A stretch of 5,103 bases of DNA, taken from positions 1 through 5,103 of the forward strand of contig JAEYGD010000146.1 of the NCBI GenBank assembly GCA_023402505.1, given 5' to 3'. Under the pieces are notes generated by a model. That model ran no database searches. It was not told the origin of the DNA and worked only from the letters and a program-made list of their open reading frames with translations. This document shows positions 5,093 through 5,103 of this stretch, in pieces. The stretch is from Actinomycetes bacterium (lineage in GTDB: Bacteria; Actinomycetota; Actinomycetes; Mycobacteriales; Micromonosporaceae). The position numbers and the translations under genes were made by a program. The first letter of the stretch is position 1, and each line of letters begins with the position of its first letter.

Positions 5093-5103
5093 CCCGCCGG
5101 CTG

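Overview
The window looks like ordinary chromosome of a high-GC Gram-positive actinomycete, most likely Micromonosporaceae (Micromonospora-like). The DNA is very GC-rich, with G or C at most third codon positions. The class II aldolase closely resembles the mycobacterial/actinobacterial type. The last gene is an LPXTG surface protein of actinomycete style, and the terminators are GC-rich hairpins without T-tracts. The family placement is an inference; no taxonomic marker gene is present.

Layout from left to right: (1) 1-104 is a G-run-rich leader with a hairpin cut by the left edge. (2) 105-1349 (+) encodes a 414-residue LOG-family (lysine decarboxylase-like Rossmann) nucleotide-binding protein. 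(3) 1357-1392 is a strong bulged hairpin, probably a shared terminator between convergent genes. (4) 1409-2431 (-) encodes class II fructose-bisphosphate aldolase, the central glycolytic/gluconeogenic enzyme, with a clear AAGGAG ribosome binding site. (5) 2432-2563 is a 132-bp spacer with a weak promoter candidate framed by a long imperfect dyad. (6) 2564-2947 (-) encodes a four-helix membrane protein of the YvlD / 'phage holin family 4' type. (7) 2948-3093 is a divergent intergenic region. (8) 3094-3306 (+) encodes a 70-residue very acidic protein built from a duplicated motif. (9) 3307-3513 is a spacer holding two CTTAAG palindromes one helical turn apart, overlapping a -10-like element. (10) 3514-5043 (+) encodes a secreted, sortase-anchored (LPITG) protein with three Ig-like modules, each with a cysteine pair. 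(11) 5065-5092 is a perfect 12-bp hairpin terminator.

The genes do not form an evident pathway. The holin-like gene and the aldolase lie on the same strand and could be cotranscribed, but the 132-bp gap suggests that the aldolase also has its own promoter. The LOG gene, the small acidic gene and the surface protein each look monocistronic. I see no mobile element, CRISPR array, RNA gene, toxin-antitoxin pair or defence system. The items most worth a second look are the tandem CTTAAG site ahead of the surface protein, the three-module architecture of that protein, the internal duplication in the 70-residue protein, and the altered PGGxGT motif in the LOG protein.
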